Source: Coriobacteriales bacterium (GTDB taxonomy: Bacteria; Actinomycetota; Coriobacteriia; Coriobacteriales; QAMH01). From it: a stretch of 6,913 nt of DNA. Each line of letters starts with the position of its first letter. Position 1 is the first letter of the stretch. The stretch is taken from positions 1-6,913 of the forward strand of contig JAKSUU010000053.1 of NCBI GenBank assembly GCA_024408695.1, in the 5' to 3' direction. Both the position numbers and the translations under genes were made by a program. Under the pieces are notes generated by a model. That model searched no databases, had not been told where the DNA came from, and was given only the letters and a program-made list of their open reading frames with translations. Of this stretch, positions 4,845 to 6,913 are shown piece after piece.

Positions 4845-6623
4845 TTATCGGCGTTTGGAATTTTTTTTGCGAGTAAAAATCACAAAGAAAGCGATTGCTG
4901 CAATTGCCAAGCCCACAAAAATTGCAAGAAAAATAATCTCGCCCAAGCCAAAACTTGTGGCTGCCGCACTTGTTGGGGAATTCGAGATTTCTGCAAGAGC
5001 CTTAGTTGTAGCGGTTAAGTGAGGCATAAGCATTGATACTTTATCTGCATCGTTAAATGTATTAAATGGACCTTCAACAGTAGTATTTGGAATCAATTGC
5101 TTGATAGCAAGAATATCTTTTAAAAAGTCAAGACTATATGCTGCGGTAAGAGATTTTGCTTCTGTAATTTGGTCTTCTGAATCTTTTTGAACAGCATTAA
5201 AGTTTTCTTTTGCGGCATCGGTTAAATCTACCATTGCTGGTTCAGATAAAGCTTGTTCAAGTTGTGTTTCGTCCTGAGCGGTAAAAAGCATCGTCATTTG
5301 AGTGGCATCTGTTGATCTTGCGATGCTTGTAATTTTATCCGCAAGATCGTAAGAGCCCGAAGTTCGAGTAAGTTTTGAAAGGTCCTCAAGTGTTTTTGAA
5401 GATGCCTTTAGGAAAAAGTATGGACTGTAGATGCGGTCGTAGTTGCCGTCGCTATTGGCTTCATCGCCAATCCAATAACAATCAGAAATGTCTAAATAAT
5501 CGATACTTGCTTTCGCTTCATCGGGGCTAATTTTGGTTTTATCTTTTCTGTCCGCATAAAGGTCTGCAGGGGTTTCTGCTATACCTGAAAGAGAGTCAAT
5601 AACGGTTTTTTTGTCGCTGTTGACAAAAGTGGCACCCATCATTTCTTCGATTAAAGACTTGTATTTTGAATCGGCGAAAGAATCGCCAATGATGTCATTT
5701 CCATAACGAGTAAAACCCCATTTATTTGCTGGAACCATGCCAACAAGATCATTTTTTTCGCAATAATTGAAAACAGATTTGTAACTTGTTGCTTCCCCGG
5801 GATTTACAAGTGTTGTAAGTGGACAAGAAAAAGTGTAGGTATAACTGCGGATGTTTTCATCTTTTTCATACATCGCTCCAAGAATATTTGCTTCGGCAGC
5901 ACCGCGGGAATGACCAGTTATTAGCATGGTTTTTTGACTATCCGAAGAAGATTTGTCGCTAATGTAAGAGTCAACAAGGGTTGCAATACGATTTGCACAA
6001 ACATCAAAACCTTTGTGATTTGATTTATTTAGCCATTCTGGATGATCGCCTGTAAAATTTGCATAAGCATCTGTTTGGGCACCAACATCAAGGTCGCTTG
6101 ACCACTCGCCTTCTCCTTGCGTACCACGAACAACACACGCAAAGGCATCATAATTTTTGTTGTTAACTTTTATTGCACGGTGTGCAAGAACTAAACCAGC
6201 GACATCATTTTGATCTTGTTCCCATTTTTGAGTTGCAAGGTCAACGAATTTGACATCATCAAATCCAAAATCTTTAAGCAGGTAGGTGTAGTCGTCGGCG
6301 GTTTTAGCATTTCCAATAATGCCTTTTCCACTTGGACCCTTAACATAAGCCATAGAGTAAATGTCGGTAGCCAAAAGACTTGATGCTGAAGCAAGATCCT
6401 TATTAAAAAGACGAGGATTGTCCGATGTAATCCACTTAAAATCAAATTTTGCTTTTGTTTGATATTCGCTTAAGGGGCGCCCAAAAAGAGGACCGCTTAT
6501 TGCAGTGTCAAATTCATAAGAAGATTGATTTGCTTCGTCGGCTGCGAGCGCAGAAAATGGAAAAATTGCTATGGTAAGCAGTGCTGTTAACGCAATAGAT
6601 ATGACTTTGTGTGTCTTTTTCAT
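4845..6623 (-). CDS. Exported, C-terminally membrane-anchored class-3-lipase-like alpha/beta hydrolase
   Basis: Likely an extracellular serine hydrolase; the substrate is unknown. The 592 residues begin with a signal peptide: Lys-rich start, hydrophobic core about 7-22, and AxA cleavage motif ALA at 25-27. The hydrolase core shows VVRGTQGEGEWSSDLDVG (164-181), like the RGT-W-D region near the oxyanion hole in class 3 lipases. The nucleophile elbow is GHSRG (237-241) with Ser239. NDLVGMVP (291-298) resembles the catalytic-Asp NDxVP motif, with Asp292, followed by WGFTRYG. The only histidine after Ser239 is His535, making it the sole candidate triad base. About 240 mostly helical-looking residues lie between Asp292 and His535. 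A hydrophobic segment (563-583) and the basic tail TRKKNSKRR anchor the C-terminus; there is no LPXTG motif. AAAGG lies 6 nt before the ATG. The gene is upstream of tig but has its own promoter and is probably unrelated to it. The fold is fairly sure and the activity is inferred. Confidence 0.85.
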   Translation of the reverse strand: MKKTHKVISIALTALLTIAIFPFSALAADEANQSSYEFDTAISGPLFGRPLSEYQTKAKFDFKWITSDNPRLFNKDLASASSLLATDIYSMAYVKGPSGKGIIGNAKTADDYTYLLKDFGFDDVKFVDLATQKWEQDQNDVAGLVLAHRAIKVNNKNYDAFACVVRGTQGEGEWSSDLDVGAQTDAYANFTGDHPEWLNKSNHKGFDVCANRIATLVDSYISDKSSSDSQKTMLITGHSRGAAEANILGAMYEKDENIRSYTYTFSCPLTTLVNPGEATSYKSVFNYCEKNDLVGMVPANKWGFTRYGNDIIGDSFADSKYKSLIEEMMGATFVNSDKKTVIDSLSGIAETPADLYADRKDKTKISPDEAKASIDYLDISDCYWIGDEANSDGNYDRIYSPYFFLKASSKTLEDLSKLTRTSGSYDLADKITSIARSTDATQMTMLFTAQDETQLEQALSEPAMVDLTDAAKENFNAVQKDSEDQITEAKSLTAAYSLDFLKDILAIKQLIPNTTVEGPFNTFNDADKVSMLMPHLTATTKALAEISNSPTSAAATSFGLGEIIFLAIFVGLAIAAIAFFVIFTRKKNSKRR

Positions 6624-6649
6624 TGAAAGCCTTTCTTTAATTTGTGATT

Positions 6650-6658
6650 ATTATAGCA
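6650..6658 (-). promoter_or_regulatory. Extended -10 promoter (TGCTATAAT) of the lipase-like gene
   Basis: A perfect TATAAT with the TGN extension lies 27 nt upstream of the ATG. The -35 region at 17-18 bp is weak, as is usual for extended -10 promoters. The AAAGG ribosome site (6630-6634) lies between it and the start. Transcription would begin around 6643, giving a leader of about 20 nt. Confidence 0.6.
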
Positions 6659-6693
6659 TAGACTATAAGACGATAAGAATATAATTCGATGTC

Positions 6694-6714
6694 TCAATTA
6701 AAGATTCAATTGAA
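6694..6714. repeat. Paired TCAATTRAA repeats upstream of the lipase-like gene
   Basis: TCAATTAAA (6694-6702) and TCAATTGAA (6706-6714) are offset by 12 bp. The second is part of the perfect palindrome TTCAATTGAA. A further TCAATTGAA is at 6780-6788, and CAATTGAA at 6893-6900. All lie upstream of the extended -10. They could be regulator sites, but the same palindrome also occurs by chance inside tig (4511-4520), so AT-rich background is a real alternative. Confidence 0.3.
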
Positions 6715-6722
6715 AATGTAAT

Positions 6723-6759
6723 TGCAACATTCCGTTGCACTTAGTCTTTCACTGTTGCA
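6723..6759. promoter_or_regulatory. TGCAAC-N5-GTTGCA dyad with a third half-site 20 bp away
   Basis: TGCAAC (6723-6728) and GTTGCA (6734-6739) form a perfect 6-bp-arm dyad with a 5-bp spacer. A third GTTGCA is at 6754-6759, exactly 20 bp (two helical turns) from the second. This sits about 70-110 bp upstream of the lipase-like promoter, a place where an activator or repressor could bind. No regulator is recognised. Confidence 0.4.
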
Positions 6760-6786
6760 TTACCTTTTCAAGTGACTTCTCAATTG

Positions 6787-6855
6787 AAGCGCTAAGGAAA
6801 AATTAGTAAAATTTACTTTTGAAAAATAAAAAATACTAAAAATTTCTTAGCACTT
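6787..6855. repeat. 69-bp imperfect inverted repeat, origin unknown
   Basis: Outer arms AAGCGCTAAG (6787-6796) and CTTAGCACTT (6846-6855) match at 9 of 10 positions. Inner arms TTAGTA (6803-6808) and TACTAA (6834-6839) are perfect and equally spaced from the outer ones. The loop is about 25 bp and AT-rich. It lacks a proper U-run on either strand, so it is a poor terminator. It may be the end of an upstream unit, a small non-coding element or a decayed miniature repeat. Together with the sites above and the G tract below it fills the 290-nt gene-free right end, where I see no other gene. Confidence 0.4.
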
Positions 6856-6857
6856 TT

Positions 6858-6873
6858 GAGAGAGAGGGGGGGG
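6858..6873. repeat. (GA)4 followed by an 8-G homopolymer
   Basis: Four GA dinucleotides run into eight consecutive G residues (6866-6873) in AT-rich DNA. Such tracts are prone to slippage during replication and to length errors in sequencing. It lies about 210 bp upstream of the lipase-like promoter and outside any recognised gene, so a regulatory role is only speculative. Confidence 0.6.
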
Positions 6874-6913
6874 CTAATTAACCTGCGCCACACAATTGAA
6901 TTTGCGTAAGTCG

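Noticed and set aside
4845..4975. Sortase (LPXTG) anchor in the lipase-like protein
   Set aside because: A C-terminal hydrophobic segment and basic tail are present but no LPXTG-like motif precedes them, so plain membrane anchoring is more likely.
4635..5022. Plus-strand reading frames across the lipase-like gene end and the tig upstream gap
   Set aside because: They overlap the 3' end of a well-supported gene on the other strand, are Cys-rich or low-complexity, and lack a good ribosome site or recognisable domain.
6787..6855. CIRCE (HrcA) operator
   Set aside because: The half-sites resemble GAGTGCTAA and TTAGCACTC but are in the reversed order, imperfect, and separated by about 49 bp rather than 9.
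6874..6913. End of another gene at the right edge
   Set aside because: Short open stretches reach the edge in minus-strand frames but are too short and carry no recognisable residues.

Overview
The window is a co-directional stretch on the minus strand. Read in the direction of transcription (right to left) it carries a secreted, membrane-anchored lipase-like protein, then trigger factor (tig), clpP, clpX and the 5' third of valS, which runs off the left edge. No gene is supported on the plus strand. Base composition is AT-rich by eye, around 40% GC (not counted). A tig-clpP-clpX run followed directly by valS is an actinobacterial type of order, whereas clostridia usually have lon-type genes after clpX. 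Together with low GC, a single clpP and a Lys/Thr/Ser-rich trigger factor tail, this suggests a low-GC member of the Coriobacteriia. That assignment is inference; no marker gene here proves it.

Layout: valS (partial) occupies 1-885. A 95-nt gap holds two 18-bp direct repeats with a GGGGACGGT core that abut the clpX stop. clpX is 981-2285. A 96-nt gap with a CGC-N5-GCG dyad separates it from clpP (2382-3011). A 62-nt gap with a small hairpin leads to tig (3074-4558). The 286-nt region 4559-4844 is the richest non-coding part. It has candidate tig promoters, a perfect 8-bp-arm dyad in the leader, a second 22-bp dyad, a GC-rich 20-bp-period repeat array and a perfect consensus DnaA box. The lipase-like gene is 4845-6623, with an extended -10 promoter just upstream. 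The final 290 nt (6624-6913) hold no supportable gene, but contain several dyads, repeated TTCAATTGAA-type sequences, a 69-bp imperfect inverted repeat and a (GA)4-G8 tract.

Functionally, tig-clpP-clpX is a protein quality-control block. Trigger factor receives nascent chains at the ribosome, and ClpX unfolds substrates and feeds them to the ClpP peptidase. valS supplies Val-tRNA for translation. The lipase-like gene probably has its own promoter and is a surface or exported hydrolase unrelated to the Clp block. The strongest points for a second look are its unusual architecture, a TTG codon that fits better than the ATG as the tig start, the iteron-like repeat array with a DnaA box, and the GGGGACGGT repeats. 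I found no clear evidence for a wholly new multi-gene system.
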